This document shows positions 5,963 through 6,368 of a DNA stretch of 6,368 nucleotides, in pieces (position 1 is the stretch's first letter; each line of letters starts with the position of its first letter). Below the pieces are notes generated by a model. The model saw only the letters and a program-made list of their open reading frames with translations. It searched no databases and had not been told where the DNA came from. This DNA comes from UBA5177 sp002413265 (GTDB taxonomy: Bacteria > Chloroflexota > UBA5177), in the NCBI GenBank assembly GCA_036752825.1, contig DAIORV010000125.1, positions 1 through 6,368 of the forward strand. The letters are read 5' to 3'. Made by a program: the position numbers and the translations under genes.

Positions 5963-6368
5963 GTGAGCGAGCAGAAAAAATCGCTTCTGAGCGGTCTGGA
6001 ATTGCGCTGCCTTGGACCGCATCGTGGCGGAAGAGTCGTGGGGGTGGCGGGGTGCTATCAGGACCTCGCTACCTTCTACTTTGGCGCATGTGCGGGTGGA
6101 GTTTGGAAAACAACAGACGGCGGCTCGTACTGGGAAAACGTCTCAGACGGCTACTTTCGTACGGCCGCGGTGGGCGCCATCGCCGTTTCCCCTTCCGATC
6201 CGAACGTACTCTACGTGGGTACCGGAGAGACCGCCATTAGAGGAAACGTCTCGCACGGAGACGGCGTCTACAAGTCTGTCGACGCTGGCAGGTCCTGGAC
6301 CAACATGGGGCTTGCCGAAAGCCGACACATCGGCCGCATTCGAATCGATCCGCAGGATCCGGATCTCG
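5963..6368 (+). CDS. Asp-box (BNR/sortilin-like) beta-propeller protein, 3' truncated by the window edge
   Basis: The frame starts at GTG 5963 and is open to the end of the window (135 codons). It is an Asp-box repeat protein of the large 'glycosyl hydrolase, BNR repeat' type often found in soil bacteria. Two complete Asp boxes (S/T-x-D-x-G-x-x-W) are visible: TTDGGSYW at 50-57 and SVDAGRSW at 105-112. Around them are the family's typical phrases GPHRGGRVVGVAG (18-30), FYFGACAGGVWKTTDGG (38-54), GAIAVSPSDPNVLYVGTGE (71-89), GNVSHGDGVYKS (94-105) and RHIGRIRIDP (121-130). Each box caps a propeller blade, so the visible part is about two blades of a longer protein. Despite the family name, hydrolase activity is rarely shown, and ligand or enzyme function is unknown. 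No signal peptide precedes the first blade (N-terminus MSEQKKSLLSGLELRC), suggesting a cytoplasmic location, unlike many relatives. The ribosome-binding site is good. Confidence 0.88.
   Translation, partial: MSEQKKSLLSGLELRCLGPHRGGRVVGVAGCYQDLATFYFGACAGGVWKTTDGGSYWENVSDGYFRTAAVGAIAVSPSDPNVLYVGTGETAIRGNVSHGDGVYKSVDAGRSWTNMGLAESRHIGRIRIDPQDPDL

Noticed and set aside
5792..6022. Minus-strand ORF (76 codons) across the intergenic region and the Asp-box gene start
   Set aside because: It overlaps the start and ribosome-binding site of a well-supported gene and reads through the G-rich repeat; the translation is low-complexity and unrecognisable.

Overview
The window is about 6.4 kb of high-GC bacterial DNA. 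It carries tightly packed genes on both strands and no sign of phage, insertion sequences, CRISPR arrays, tRNA or rRNA. The gene content suggests a soil-type chromosome: an APC amino-acid permease, a LacZ-superfamily GH2 enzyme, a galactokinase, an AadA/DUF4111-type nucleotidyltransferase and an Asp-box (BNR) propeller protein. Such combinations are familiar to me from Acidobacteriota, Gemmatimonadota and similar groups. That taxonomic guess is inference from protein style only.

Layout. (1) Positions 1-1370, plus strand: the 3' part of an APC-family permease that begins before the window. (2) 1389-3266, minus strand: a complete 625-residue glycoside hydrolase family 2 protein, convergent with the permease (18-bp gap). 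(3) 3267-3437: a 171-bp divergent intergenic region. (4) 3438-4553, plus strand: a complete galactokinase (galK) with a GTG start. (5) 4576-5418, plus strand: a nucleotidyltransferase with a DUF4111-like C-terminal domain, 22 bp after galK and probably cotranscribed with it. (6) 5428 to about 5688, minus strand: a weakly supported small ORF with no recognised family, ending 9 bp from the nucleotidyltransferase stop. (7) About 5690-5962: non-coding DNA with three perfect inverted repeats and a minus-strand G-quadruplex motif. (8) 5963-6368, plus strand: the first 135 codons of an Asp-box repeat protein that continues past the window.

How the genes may work together. The GH2 enzyme and GalK share a divergent control region. 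This suggests a small galactoside-use locus in which a cytoplasmic GH2 enzyme releases a sugar, possibly galactose, and GalK phosphorylates it at C1. galT, galE and a sugar transporter are not visible, so the rest of the pathway must lie elsewhere. The role of the nucleotidyltransferase downstream of galK is unknown.

I see no convincing new multi-gene system. The most unusual stretch is 5690-5840, where a hairpin, a second hairpin and a G4-capable tract sit side by side upstream of an unrecognised small ORF.
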